Source of the DNA: Flavobacteriaceae bacterium
Lineage (GTDB): Bacteria > Bacteroidota > Bacteroidia > Flavobacteriales > Flavobacteriaceae
Assembly: GCA_016744415.1 (NCBI GenBank)
Contig: JADGEL010000002.1
Span: 496,001-560,000, forward strand
Reading direction: 5' to 3'
DNA length: 64,000 nucleotides
In this document: piece after piece, positions 10,744-20,076 of the stretch
Layout: each line of letters opens with the position of its first letter
Position numbering within the stretch: position 1 is the first letter of the stretch
Made by a program: the position numbers and the translations under genes
Notes under the pieces: model-generated
Told to the model about the DNA's origin: nothing
The model's database searches: none
What the model saw: the letters and a program-made list of their open reading frames with translations, nothing else

Positions 10744-12201
10744 TTATTTTTTCAATAACTTATCTAACAACTCATTTACATCGCTAGATAATTTTGTTTT
10801 TACAACTACAATTCCATAAACCATGAAAATCAAAGTGCTCTTTAAAATGATATTTATAATAGGATGGAAATCAAAATTTACAAAATAAAATACTGCTCCT
10901 ATTACTAAAATTAGCCCTAACATCAATAGTGTATTGGCACTAAAAGGTTGCATTTTTAATTTACGATTGATGTATAAAATTTTTATCGTGCTAAACAAAA
11001 CTACAGTTATTAAAGTTGCTAAAGCAGCTCCGTTAATCCCAATTAATTGAATCAAATATTTATTTAAGACAATTACACAAATTGCCATACCAACTGATAA
11101 GTAAAAGAAAACCCTATAATATTTAGAATTGGTAAGTATTGCACCATTTGTGCCCAATGCCAATTTGTACAACTCAGAAACTGAAATCATCAAAACAATC
11201 CAGACTCCAACTGCATATTGGGGTTTGTCTATGATTCGATACATGTCAACAATATTTAAATTGATGAGTAGAAACAATAATCCACCAACAATTAAAAGGT
11301 TGATAGAACTCTGCTTATATAACTTTTCGACTCCTTCTAAATTGCCTTCATTCAAATCTTTTGCTGTAATAGGATAGGTAATTTGGTGCATTGCTCTACT
11401 AGGAATTGCCACCACAGATGCAATGTAAATTCCAACAGAATAGTAAGCAACCTCAGCAATATTTTCTAATTGAGGAATCATAAATTTATCTATCTCTAAC
11501 AGAATTGTTCCTGCTGATCCTGCCAAAATCAAATACAATGAATAGCGTAAAATTTCTTTAAATTTTTTAGGGAGCTTTAGTGATAATTTAGGAAAGTACA
11601 ACCAGAAAGCATACAATTTCATTATTACTACACGTAAAAAATATACAAAGGTCATTGCATACATAAACTGTTCTGGTGTAATCCATTTAAAAAAAACAGC
11701 TATAAGTAATAAAGTAGCACAAGTTCTTGCAAATATCTCTCTAATGAAATTTCCAAAAACTGTATTCATCTGAACTTTTGTCCAAGCATAAAACACTTCA
11801 AAATATCCCATAAAAATGGCACATAAAAAAATGAGATAAGTATATTTCTTAATCAACTCATTTTCCTTAGAAATCCAATCAGATATTGTTTCATAAGCAG
11901 TTATTCCAACAAATCCTAGAGGCAAAATAATAAGTAATGGCAGAATTAAAGACCAGGTTAGAAGTCGATCTTGTTCAACTTTATCTTTATAGGAAGAAAA
12001 ATATTTTATTACGGAATGTTGCATTCCAAAAACCATTAATGGCATTAAAATATTTGCAGTAGAAAGAATGAAAATAATAAGCCCGTAATAAGCTTCTTCT
12101 AAAAAATGTGTGTATAAAAACAATGTATTAACACCACCAATACCAAACCCAACAATAAGAATTAAGGTGTTTCTAAGTGATTGTTTTAATACGATACCCA
12201 T
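10744..12201 (-). CDS. Polysaccharide flippase (Wzx/MATE-like oligosaccharide exporter)
   Basis: A 485-residue inner-membrane protein with about 14 hydrophobic segments and the overall pattern of Wzx-type lipid-linked oligosaccharide flippases (N-terminal FGIGGVNTLFLYTHFLEEAYYG, long loops poor in charge). It would move undecaprenyl-linked repeat units to the periplasmic face. It is the last gene of the six-gene minus-strand polysaccharide operon; its start overlaps the stop of the preceding glycosyltransferase by 1 base. Assigned at fold/family level; substrate unknown. Confidence 0.88.
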   Translation of the reverse strand: MGIVLKQSLRNTLILIVGFGIGGVNTLFLYTHFLEEAYYGLIIFILSTANILMPLMVFGMQHSVIKYFSSYKDKVEQDRLLTWSLILPLLIILPLGFVGITAYETISDWISKENELIKKYTYLIFLCAIFMGYFEVFYAWTKVQMNTVFGNFIREIFARTCATLLLIAVFFKWITPEQFMYAMTFVYFLRVVIMKLYAFWLYFPKLSLKLPKKFKEILRYSLYLILAGSAGTILLEIDKFMIPQLENIAEVAYYSVGIYIASVVAIPSRAMHQITYPITAKDLNEGNLEGVEKLYKQSSINLLIVGGLLFLLINLNIVDMYRIIDKPQYAVGVWIVLMISVSELYKLALGTNGAILTNSKYYRVFFYLSVGMAICVIVLNKYLIQLIGINGAALATLITVVLFSTIKILYINRKLKMQPFSANTLLMLGLILVIGAVFYFVNFDFHPIINIILKSTLIFMVYGIVVVKTKLSSDVNELLDKLLKK

Positions 12202-13460
12202 TACAGTTCTTTAATTAGTTGAGCCAATTGTTTCGTTAAGTTCTCACGATGGTATTGTTGAATTCCAATGCCATTCACTTTTAAACTATTCTCTTTATAT
12301 TTTTTATAAAAATCTAAAATAGTTGATTTTAATTGATTTTCATTATCAAAATTGATTGTAACTCCTGTATTAGTATTTTTTAGAATCGAAGCTACATCTC
12401 CATCAGTAGGGGCTAAAGCCAAAATTGGCCGTTTAGAGGTAAGGTATTCAAACACTTTTCCTGTTACAATCCCTTTTGCTCCATTTGTTTGTGGAACTAA
12501 CAACAACAACACTTGCGATTGTTTTTGTAATGCTATTGCTTTTGAGTGTGGTACATAATTAACAAATGTAACATGATTCTTAATTCCAAATTCCGAAATA
12601 CTTTTAACCACCTTATCAGAAACATTCCCAACTAAATTGAGCTGAAAATCATTTGCAAATTCAGTACTATCTTGGATCAATTCGTGTAAAACTTTCCAAA
12701 GTATTGTTGGGTTACTCTGTGTTGGTAACAACCCAATATGTGATATTGTGAATTTAGCATCCAATTGAGTATTTTGATCATTTGAAACCTCATCATCAAA
12801 GCCATTGGTGATTACCTCAACATCTTTTTTGATTTTCTGAAACTCCTGTTGAATCTGGTTACTCACGGTAATTACTTTATCTGCTTTTTGCAGGATTTCT
12901 TTTTCTAATTGCTGTAGTTTTAGTTTTGATTTATCAGTTAACAACAAGGTGTCATTATAAAACAAATTAGCCATAGGATCTCTAAAATCAGCAATCCATT
13001 TAACACCTAGCTTTCGTTTCAATTGCTTTGCAATCAAATGTAAACTATGCGGTGGTCCAGTTGAAATGATAGCGTCAACTTCGTTGTTATTTAAATATGT
13101 TGTTAAATACTTTACAGAAGGTTTTATCCAATATTTACGAGCATCGGGAATAAAATAATTTCCACGAATATATTGCATTGCTCTTTGAATCAACGATGGA
13201 TTTGAACTCACCCTAGCAGTTGCAACTTTATTTTTCTTAAAAAAAGTATTGGGTTCATAAATAGGGTGTTTTAAAATGGTAATGTCTTTCGGGATCTCAT
13301 CAATTAACGAATCGTCAACCACTTCATAATTAGGGTTATCAGGACAATAAATAATAGGCTCGATATCAAAATTTTGTAAATATTTTACAAATTTCAACCA
13401 GCGTTGAACACCACTTCCACCAGCTGGAGGCCAATAATATGTAAGTATTAATACTTTCAA
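12201..13460 (-). CDS. Glycosyltransferase family 4-like protein
   Basis: A 419-residue cytoplasmic GT-B glycosyltransferase. The N-terminal YYWPPAGGSGVQRWLKF motif contains the glycine loop of the acceptor-side domain, and the C-terminal half contains SHIGLLPTQSNP and the donor-nucleotide region GIVTGKVFEYLTSKRPILAL with its conserved Glu. It should transfer a sugar to a growing lipid-linked surface glycan. It overlaps the upstream GT by 4 bases and the downstream flippase by 1, so it is tightly co-translated. Sugar specificity cannot be inferred. Confidence 0.92.
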   Translation of the reverse strand: MKVLILTYYWPPAGGSGVQRWLKFVKYLQNFDIEPIIYCPDNPNYEVVDDSLIDEIPKDITILKHPIYEPNTFFKKNKVATARVSSNPSLIQRAMQYIRGNYFIPDARKYWIKPSVKYLTTYLNNNEVDAIISTGPPHSLHLIAKQLKRKLGVKWIADFRDPMANLFYNDTLLLTDKSKLKLQQLEKEILQKADKVITVSNQIQQEFQKIKKDVEVITNGFDDEVSNDQNTQLDAKFTISHIGLLPTQSNPTILWKVLHELIQDSTEFANDFQLNLVGNVSDKVVKSISEFGIKNHVTFVNYVPHSKAIALQKQSQVLLLLVPQTNGAKGIVTGKVFEYLTSKRPILALAPTDGDVASILKNTNTGVTINFDNENQLKSTILDFYKKYKENSLKVNGIGIQQYHRENLTKQLAQLIKEL

Positions 13461-14647
13461 TTCTCTAACTCATTATAAAGTTCTATCAATTTTTCTGATG
13501 TTTTCTCCCAACAAAATTCTTCTTCAATAAATTGTTTCCCATTTTTACCTAACTCTAGTTGTAGGCCTTCATTCTGATACAATTGCAACACTTTATTAGC
13601 AAAATCGTCAGCATTTCTCTCTTCATGAACCAATCCGGAATTTGTTCTTTCTATTAACTTTTTTTGAGCAATGGCGTTACTTACCAAAACTGGTTTCGAA
13701 AAACTCATGTATTGAAATAATTTATTTGCATAGGCAACATCATGCTGAATATTTCTGTTTAAAGGCGAAATACATACAGAACTCGCTACAATATACGAAG
13801 GAAATAATTTTACATTTCGCCAGCCTTCAAAATCGACATAATTTTCTATTTCCAATCCTTTAACTTGCTCTTTAAGAATTGCATCCGTTGTATTTCTACC
13901 TACAATAACTAGTTTTATATTTTTAATTTTCTTAATTAATAGAGGCATCGATTCTATAGCAGTTTGCAATCCTCGCCGTAAACCTGTGTCACCTAAATAA
14001 AGAATTACAAAATTGTTTTTATAACGCTTTAAAATTTCTTCATCAATCACAGCATTCACATAAAAAGATTTTTGAACTGTGTTTGGCACTAATACAATTT
14101 TATCTTTGGGCATTTTTGTTCTCACAACAACCTCATCAATAAATTCTTGTGAAACCGTAATAATTTTATCTGCCTTTTGAATAAACTCTTCTTCTTTCAC
14201 TTTCCACTTTGATGGAGAAATCAGCTGCTTACCAGGGAATTTTTGTAGATGTGGATACAGCTTCATAATCTCTGGCATATTATCGTGTAAGTCTAACACT
14301 ACTGGTAAATCAAAATTCTTATTGACTTTAAAAACAGCATCGGCAATTCTCATATCATGAATATGAATAGCTTCAATTTTATTCTCAACCAAAAAGTGTT
14401 TGATTTTTGGAAACATGCTCATTCTATAAAATGGGAAAGTATACGCAAGTGCAGATAATTTATATTCTAATTTAGTAGACAAAGTGCGCTTGACTTGAAT
14501 TCCGTTGATGACTTCATCTTTTTGATTCTTATCATAGGACAAGCAAAATAAAAAAACTTGATGTCCTGCTTCAATCAATGATACTGCTTCATTCTCTACC
14601 CGAGGGTCAGGTGGAAACGTATAATCTAATATCATTCCTATTCGCAT
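13457..14647 (-). CDS. Glycosyltransferase family 4 protein
   Basis: A 396-residue GT-B enzyme. N-terminal DYTFPPDPRVENEAVSLIEAGH, then VDLHDNMPEIMKLYP, then the donor-binding half with ILYLGDTGLRRGLQTAIESM, LVIVGRN and the region HDVAYANKLFQYMSFSKPVL, which carries the nucleotide-sugar-binding pattern of GT4 (retaining). Part of the minus-strand glycan operon; its start lies 3 bases after the methyltransferase stop and its 3' end overlaps the next GT by 4. Acceptor and sugar unknown. Confidence 0.92.
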   Translation of the reverse strand: MRIGMILDYTFPPDPRVENEAVSLIEAGHQVFLFCLSYDKNQKDEVINGIQVKRTLSTKLEYKLSALAYTFPFYRMSMFPKIKHFLVENKIEAIHIHDMRIADAVFKVNKNFDLPVVLDLHDNMPEIMKLYPHLQKFPGKQLISPSKWKVKEEEFIQKADKIITVSQEFIDEVVVRTKMPKDKIVLVPNTVQKSFYVNAVIDEEILKRYKNNFVILYLGDTGLRRGLQTAIESMPLLIKKIKNIKLVIVGRNTTDAILKEQVKGLEIENYVDFEGWRNVKLFPSYIVASSVCISPLNRNIQHDVAYANKLFQYMSFSKPVLVSNAIAQKKLIERTNSGLVHEERNADDFANKVLQLYQNEGLQLELGKNGKQFIEEEFCWEKTSEKLIELYNELEN

Positions 14648-14650
14648 AAA

Positions 14651-15166
14651 CTAAGCTTGTTTTTCGGCGTACACAATATAATATCTTGGAGTAAATTTTC
14701 TTAGAATTGGACGGAAACCAATTTTATTTATAGGGCTTGTCCATTTCTCTGCCTTTTTAATTTCCCAACCAGATTTCTGCATTAACCAATCAAATTGCCA
14801 ATCTTCAAACTCGTGATAATGTCTATCCCACTCTTCTGTTTTAGATTGGTATGCTTTTGCAAACCATAAATTTAATGGAATACTGGCAATAATCTTTGTC
14901 GATTCAATTGCTCTTAAAACATTGAACGGGGCAATTAAATGCTCAAATATTTCAAATGCTGTTACTGCATCAACTTGGTGTTTTTTCACAACCTCTGGCA
15001 ACAAATCTAAATCTTCGCCATCGGTATTCAATACTGTATATCCGTTTTCTTTCATTATTTCACTAAAAGCATTTTTAGTACCTAAATCTAAAATCGTAGC
15101 AGGTGCTGGAAGCGCTTCTTGCAAAAATTTTAAAGTAAGTTGATAACGTCTATCGTGAAAACTCAT
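14651..15166 (-). CDS. SAM-dependent methyltransferase (class I)
   Basis: A 171-residue Rossmann-fold methyltransferase. Motif I TILDLGTKNAFSE binds SAM; NTDGEDLDLL supplies the acidic motif II; VDAVTAFEIFEHLIAPFNVLR is the post-I catalytic segment typical of ubiE/Methyltransf_11-type enzymes. It is shorter than average for such domains but looks complete. Within the polysaccharide operon it may methylate or cap a glycan, or modify a lipid carrier; that role is inferred from context only. One base separates it from the YfhO gene upstream. Confidence 0.85.
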   Translation of the reverse strand: MSFHDRRYQLTLKFLQEALPAPATILDLGTKNAFSEIMKENGYTVLNTDGEDLDLLPEVVKKHQVDAVTAFEIFEHLIAPFNVLRAIESTKIIASIPLNLWFAKAYQSKTEEWDRHYHEFEDWQFDWLMQKSGWEIKKAEKWTSPINKIGFRPILRKFTPRYYIVYAEKQA

Positions 15167-15167
15167 A

Positions 15168-17606
15168 TTAGTTTTTCTTTTTTTCTTTATAGAACCAAAA
15201 AATTGGAATCAATAGTAAGAGTCCATATGAAATTAAACTGATTACGCTTCCTGTTCTTATGACTGATGGTTCAAATTTAAATTCTATAGTATGTTCTCCG
15301 GCAGGAATTTCAAGTGCTCTTAATACATAATCTACACGTATGTGATTAGTTAATTTTCCATCAATATAAGCATTCCAACCATCTTTATAATACATCTCTG
15401 AAAATACTGCTAATTGATTAGTGCTCGTATTACTTTCATATGAAATAGCATTTGCTTGATACTTCTTTAAACTAATTGTTGCTGTAGAATCTAATGAGTA
15501 TTCCTTTTGAATGTTTGAAGCAAAATCAACAGATACCAAAGCAGTAGTTTTAGTATTGATACTATCTAAACTCTTAATCTCTTCATTAGCAGAATTAACA
15601 ATTCTTAAATTTTGAACAAACCAAGCATTGCCATTTGCCTCCTCTTTTATATCTAAATTAGGTTGTCCTTTTTCATTAGCACCAATAATATATTTGGTAT
15701 TAAGCATGTTTAACACCTCCTTATTTCCTTTTGAAATATGAAAGTCATACAATTCTTGATAGCGTCTAGGTTTAGCTGCATGATAACCACCTATTGAATT
15801 ATGAAAATAGGAAGTAGAACCATCAGCCATTAAGCCTTTATTAAAATTAGCAACACGATAATGTCCTTTATCCTTTAATATTTCTTTATCAATAGCTGTT
15901 GCTTTAAAAGGGCGACTGACTTTTCTAGCTGATGTAAAATAAGCATCATTTACATAACGTTTATCCACATTTACCAAATCGAACAATAACAAAACAGCGA
16001 AACCAACTAGAACTAATGTTTGGTTTATTTTATCTTTTAAATACAACCACAATACGCCCGCTAAAAGAGAAATTAAGATAAGAGTTCGCAAACTATCATC
16101 AAAAAACAAGGTTTGTCTATCTGCAACAATAGCATCTAAAAAACCATCAATTTGTTCGTCAATTTGCAAATCGACTGGAGTTATAAAACTAAATAATTCT
16201 GCCCCTAACACAGTAAATAATAAAGCAAATCCTCCAACTATTATTGCAGTAAATTTCAATGCCTTTAATTTTGATTCTTTAGAATTTATGTCAGAAAACA
16301 ATTCTTTCAACCCTAAAATACCTAATAATGGAATTGCAACTTCGGCAATAACTTGTATAGAAGAAACCGCTCTAAACTTGTTGTATAGTGGAACATAGTC
16401 TATAAAGAAATTTGTAATTATTGACACCTTACTATTATCTAAGTTAAGATTGTATCCCCAACTCATAAGGATAGAAAAAATGGTAGCTACTAACAACCAG
16501 TATTTTAAATTGCCTTTGACTAAAAACAATGCCAATACAAATAAGAAAATAAAGATGGCGCCGATATATGCAGGTGCAGCAACTATAGGTTGGTCGCCCC
16601 AATACATAGATGCAATTCTAAATAAATAGTTAGCATCATTTGGGTCTAATCCTTGTTGAACAGCTCCTTGTAAAAATTCTTGCAGCTCACTGTCTTTAAT
16701 CTCTTCGTGGCGAGTACCTCCCATAAATCTTGGGATAAATAAATTAAAGGTTTCAGCTTTTCCATAACTATATTCAGTAATATAATTTTCAGGAAGTCCT
16801 GATGTAATTTCTTTTGGAGAACCATCTGGATTGATAGTCAACTCACTTTTACTTCTTGTACTGTGTTTTGCATATTCTTTGGTCGCCATTAAACTAGTTG
16901 CGTTGGTACCAACAGCCAAAATAACTGCAACAACCAATATCGAAATACTTTTTGCAAAATGTGGAATTTCTTTTTTCTTAATAGCATCTATTAATTGTAC
17001 AATTCCAAAAATTGCAACTAAGAAAAATAAATAATAAGTCATTTGCACGTGATTCGCGCTCAGCTCTAATGCCATTGCTAGGGCAGTTAAAACAAATCCA
17101 AATAAATACTTTCGCTGAAACACTAATAATATTCCTGATACTACTAATGGCATATATGCGATTGCATGTGCTTTTGCATTGTGACCAACTCCTAAAATTA
17201 TAATTAAATAAGTTGACAGTCCGAAGCCAAGGGAACCTATGATTGCTAGTTTCCAATCGACTTTTAGAGTCATCAACAAAACAAAAAAACCAATAAAATA
17301 GAGAAACAAATAATCTGCAGGTCGTGGAAGGAATCGTAAAACTGTATCTAGTTTTTTGATATAGTTATTCGGATAATATGCACTAACAGCATATGCTGGC
17401 ATACCACCAAAACTAGAGTTTGTCCAATAAGGTTCCCCGCCATGTTGTTTTCTAAAAACTTTTATTTCTTTAGAAGATCCTATAAATTGTGTGATGTCAC
17501 TTTGTTGAATTTGTTTTCCTTCGAGAACTGGTGAAAAGTACGCCAAAGAAGCAATTACAAAAACCAAAATGGCTATGATATACGGAATTACTTTTTTTAT
17601 ATTCAT
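15168..17606 (-). CDS. YfhO family membrane protein
   Basis: An 812-residue inner-membrane protein with an N-terminal helix (residues about 7-27, YIIAILVFVIASLAYFSP), around a dozen further hydrophobic segments to about residue 540, a periplasmic domain at about 560-770, and a final helix (SLISYGLLLLIPIFWFY). The soluble part ends in the beta-rich segment FSEMYYKDGWNAYIDG and EIPAGEHTIEFKFEP that marks the YfhO family, related to GT-C glycosyltransferases using polyprenyl-phosphate sugars. In Gram-positives YfhO glycosylates teichoic acids; here a role in glycan decoration is inferred. Second gene of the operon, 33 bp after the DUF4834 gene. Confidence 0.88.
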   Translation of the reverse strand: MNIKKVIPYIIAILVFVIASLAYFSPVLEGKQIQQSDITQFIGSSKEIKVFRKQHGGEPYWTNSSFGGMPAYAVSAYYPNNYIKKLDTVLRFLPRPADYLFLYFIGFFVLLMTLKVDWKLAIIGSLGFGLSTYLIIILGVGHNAKAHAIAYMPLVVSGILLVFQRKYLFGFVLTALAMALELSANHVQMTYYLFFLVAIFGIVQLIDAIKKKEIPHFAKSISILVVAVILAVGTNATSLMATKEYAKHSTRSKSELTINPDGSPKEITSGLPENYITEYSYGKAETFNLFIPRFMGGTRHEEIKDSELQEFLQGAVQQGLDPNDANYLFRIASMYWGDQPIVAAPAYIGAIFIFLFVLALFLVKGNLKYWLLVATIFSILMSWGYNLNLDNSKVSIITNFFIDYVPLYNKFRAVSSIQVIAEVAIPLLGILGLKELFSDINSKESKLKALKFTAIIVGGFALLFTVLGAELFSFITPVDLQIDEQIDGFLDAIVADRQTLFFDDSLRTLILISLLAGVLWLYLKDKINQTLVLVGFAVLLLFDLVNVDKRYVNDAYFTSARKVSRPFKATAIDKEILKDKGHYRVANFNKGLMADGSTSYFHNSIGGYHAAKPRRYQELYDFHISKGNKEVLNMLNTKYIIGANEKGQPNLDIKEEANGNAWFVQNLRIVNSANEEIKSLDSINTKTTALVSVDFASNIQKEYSLDSTATISLKKYQANAISYESNTSTNQLAVFSEMYYKDGWNAYIDGKLTNHIRVDYVLRALEIPAGEHTIEFKFEPSVIRTGSVISLISYGLLLLIPIFWFYKEKKKN

Positions 17607-17639
17607 TAATTTTTCTTAATTGAGAACTAAATACTAAAA

Positions 17640-17915
17640 TTACTCATCAACTTCTTCAAAATCGACATATTCGCCAACAGTGTTACTCTCTTTTGAACTT
17701 TTAACTGATGTTTTATCTATGGTGGTTTCTCCTATTTTTTCATCACTTTTCGCTGAATTTTGTTGTTGCTGATTTCTAACTCTTTCTTCAAATTTACCAA
17801 CAAACCTTTTAAAAATCAATGGCGCAACAAAACGACCTATGAGTTTTACTGCATAATAAATGATAATAAATATGAGAATTGTTCTAACAAATCCTTGTAC
17901 TGATGCTTCGTGCAT
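17640..17915 (-). CDS. DUF4834 family small membrane protein
   Basis: A 91-residue protein with one N-terminal membrane helix (residues about 8-26, GFVRTILIFIIIYYAVKL), a basic stretch, a Gln-rich linker and an acidic tail GEYVDFEEVDE. This plan (short hydrophobic N-terminus, PLIFKRFVGKFEERVRNQQ, acidic end) matches DUF4834 proteins of Bacteroidetes, function unknown. It heads the minus-strand operon leading to YfhO and the glycan genes and has its own divergent promoter with the OMP gene. Confidence 0.8.
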   Translation of the reverse strand: MHEASVQGFVRTILIFIIIYYAVKLIGRFVAPLIFKRFVGKFEERVRNQQQQNSAKSDEKIGETTIDKTSVKSSKESNTVGEYVDFEEVDE

Positions 17916-17935
17916 AATGCTATAAAAATTTATTT

Positions 17936-17943
17936 CAAAAATA
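17936..17943 (-). promoter_or_regulatory. Promoter -7 element for the DUF4834/YfhO/glycan operon
   Basis: On the minus strand this reads TATTTTTG, an exact TAnnTTTG, about 20 bp from the ATG. No TTG at ideal spacing. Confidence 0.6.
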
Positions 17944-17985
17944 ACAATTTGAAGTCAACTTAAAACGTTTGCATAGATAAAATCT

Positions 17986-17993
17986 TATATTTG
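17986..17993 (+). promoter_or_regulatory. Promoter -7 element for the OMP/GNAT/rsmE group
   Basis: TATATTTG, exact TAnnTTTG, 20 bp before the ATG at 18013; TTG at 17969-17971 is spaced 14 nt. It diverges from the DUF4834 promoter across 43 bp. Confidence 0.6.
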
Positions 17994-18012
17994 AACACCT
18001 AAAACCAACTTC

Positions 18013-18954
18013 ATGAAAAAACTTTGGCTAATACCCCTGTTACTCATTAACTTTCAAAACATTAATGCTCAATACACTGAAATTATAAATTCTAAAAGAC
18101 CTGGTCTTTCTGAAAGTCCTTACGGTGTTGGAACCGATGTCTTACAAGTTGAAGGTGGTTTTTTTTATGGTAAGAGCCAAACAAAAACAGACAATTCATT
18201 GATTGACCCATTTGGAGCTTCTATATTTTTGCGCTATGGTAAATTTATGGAAAAACTAGAAGTCAATGCAAATATTGCTTATCAGCAAAACCATCTATAT
18301 TTTGTTGATGACAATATTCCTTCTACTAAAATAAGTGGAGTTAGTCAACTTACGATTGGCGCTAAATACATGATTTTTCAACAAGAATTTCAAGATAAAT
18401 CTAAAGAAATTAGAAGTTGGAAAAAAAGAACGGCATTTGACAAAAAACGATTGATCCCATCAATTGGAGTGTATGCAGGAGTGAATACTAATTTTTTAGC
18501 CGATGGTTATAAAGACGAGAAAATTAGTTACAAAGGAGCTGTTTTATTACAAAATGATTTTAGTGATAGGTTAGTATTGATTACCAATATTATTGCTGAT
18601 AATATTACATCAGATTTTTCGGTATATTCATACATATTAACAATGACATATGCCATGAATTATCGTTGGTCGATTTTTGTTGAAAACGAAGGTAATTTTT
18701 ATAAAAATTTTAATAACGACTTTCAAATTGGTGCTGGTGTTGCTTATTTATTTACAAGAGATTTACAAGTAGATGCAGCTTTTAGAACTACTTTTAGTTC
18801 AACCGAATCAGCTCTAGTTGGAAGTGTTGGTGCTTCGTATCGTTTTGATTGGCACCAAGACAAAGAAATAATGGTTGATGAAAATGGAGATAAAATAAAA
18901 CCTCCAAAGAGTGGAGGGTTCTTTAAAAGGATTTTTAAGAAAAAATCTAAATGA
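18013..18954 (+). CDS. Outer-membrane beta-barrel protein (transporter-like, phenol-degradation MetA-type)
   Basis: A 313-residue exported protein: signal peptide at 1-20 (LIPLLLINFQNINAQ), then alternating amphipathic strands. RPGLSESPYGVGTDVLQVEGG near residue 30 is the hallmark N-terminal strand of a barrel family often annotated simply as transporter. A charged C-terminal extension (KIKPPKSGGFFKRIFKKKSK) follows the last barrel strand and would remain periplasmic or exposed, an unusual basic tail. The GNAT gene starts inside its stop (4-bp overlap). Substrate unknown. Confidence 0.75.
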   Translation: MKKLWLIPLLLINFQNINAQYTEIINSKRPGLSESPYGVGTDVLQVEGGFFYGKSQTKTDNSLIDPFGASIFLRYGKFMEKLEVNANIAYQQNHLYFVDDNIPSTKISGVSQLTIGAKYMIFQQEFQDKSKEIRSWKKRTAFDKKRLIPSIGVYAGVNTNFLADGYKDEKISYKGAVLLQNDFSDRLVLITNIIADNITSDFSVYSYILTMTYAMNYRWSIFVENEGNFYKNFNNDFQIGAGVAYLFTRDLQVDAAFRTTFSSTESALVGSVGASYRFDWHQDKEIMVDENGDKIKPPKSGGFFKRIFKKKSK

Positions 18955-20072
18955 TTGAGATAAAAGAAATAACTACTAAAAAAGGAATGAAAGCATTTGT
19001 AAAATTTCCTTTTTCATTATATAAAAACAATCCATATTGGGTGCCTCCTATCATCAATGATGAAATTAAAAATTTAGATAAAAATATAAATCCAGTTTTT
19101 AAGCATGCCGAAGCTCAATACTTTTTAGCCTACAAAAAAGATAAAATAGTAGGACGTACCGCCGCAATCATAAATTGGAATGAAGTAAAAGATCAGCAAA
19201 TAAAAAAAATGCGATTCGGCTGGTTTGATACTATTGATGATATTGATGTTTCAAGAGCACTGTTAAACAAGGTAAATAAAATTGGGAAACAGCATAATTT
19301 AGATTTTATCGAAGGCCCTGTAGGCTTTTCAAATCTTGACAAAGTTGGTGTATTAACCGAAGGTTTTGACCATATTAGCACTATGATTACCTGGTACAAC
19401 CACCCATACTACAAAACACATTTAGAAACCCAAGGATATATAAAAGCCAAGGAATGGCTAGAAAATTATATGTTGTATAAAAACATTGACCCTAATCATT
19501 TTAATAGGTTATCAAAAATTGTTGAGAAACGATATGAGCTAAAAACATTGCGATTTACAAAGACCAAACAAATTCTGAAATATGCCGATCAAATGTTTGA
19601 TTTATTTAATTTAACTTATAAAAATCTTGCCTCATTCGTTCCAATTTCTGATGAACAAATAACATATTTCAAAGAAAAGTTTATCGGACTTATAAATCCA
19701 GAATATATAGTTTTTATTGCTGATAAAGAAGATAATTTAGTGAGCTTTGCTATTACGATGCCTTCTTTTTCAAAAGCATTGCAAAAGGCAAATGGAAAAT
19801 TATTCCCGTTTGGATTTTATCATTTACTAAAAGCTAAAAAACAAAGTAAAGATGTTATTTTTTACTTAATTGGCATTCACCCAAAGTATCAAAATAAAGG
19901 AGTTACTTCGATGATTTTTGATCAATATTATAATATTTTTGGAGAACGAGGAATTCAAAAATTAATTAGAACTCCTGAGTTAGAAGACAATACCGCTATC
20001 AAACAAATTTGGAAGCACATGCAACCAGTAACACACAAAAGAAGACGTACTTACACAAAAGAGATCAATTAA
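18951..20072 (+). CDS. GNAT family N-acetyltransferase
   Basis: A 373-residue cytoplasmic protein. The N-terminal part (PFSLYKNNPYWVPPIINDE, FLAYKKDKIVGRTAAIIN) has the first GNAT strands; the segment FYLIGIHPKYQNKGVTSMIFDQYY near residue 305 is the acetyl-CoA pyrophosphate-binding motif A (Q/RxxGxG/S-like). The family, about 370 residues with a duplicated GNAT-like fold, is common in Bacteroidetes and of unknown substrate. Translation is coupled to the OMP gene (ATGA overlap); rsmE follows after 4 bp. Confidence 0.8.
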   Translation: MIEIKEITTKKGMKAFVKFPFSLYKNNPYWVPPIINDEIKNLDKNINPVFKHAEAQYFLAYKKDKIVGRTAAIINWNEVKDQQIKKMRFGWFDTIDDIDVSRALLNKVNKIGKQHNLDFIEGPVGFSNLDKVGVLTEGFDHISTMITWYNHPYYKTHLETQGYIKAKEWLENYMLYKNIDPNHFNRLSKIVEKRYELKTLRFTKTKQILKYADQMFDLFNLTYKNLASFVPISDEQITYFKEKFIGLINPEYIVFIADKEDNLVSFAITMPSFSKALQKANGKLFPFGFYHLLKAKKQSKDVIFYLIGIHPKYQNKGVTSMIFDQYYNIFGERGIQKLIRTPELEDNTAIKQIWKHMQPVTHKRRRTYTKEIN

Positions 20073-20076
20073 AATC

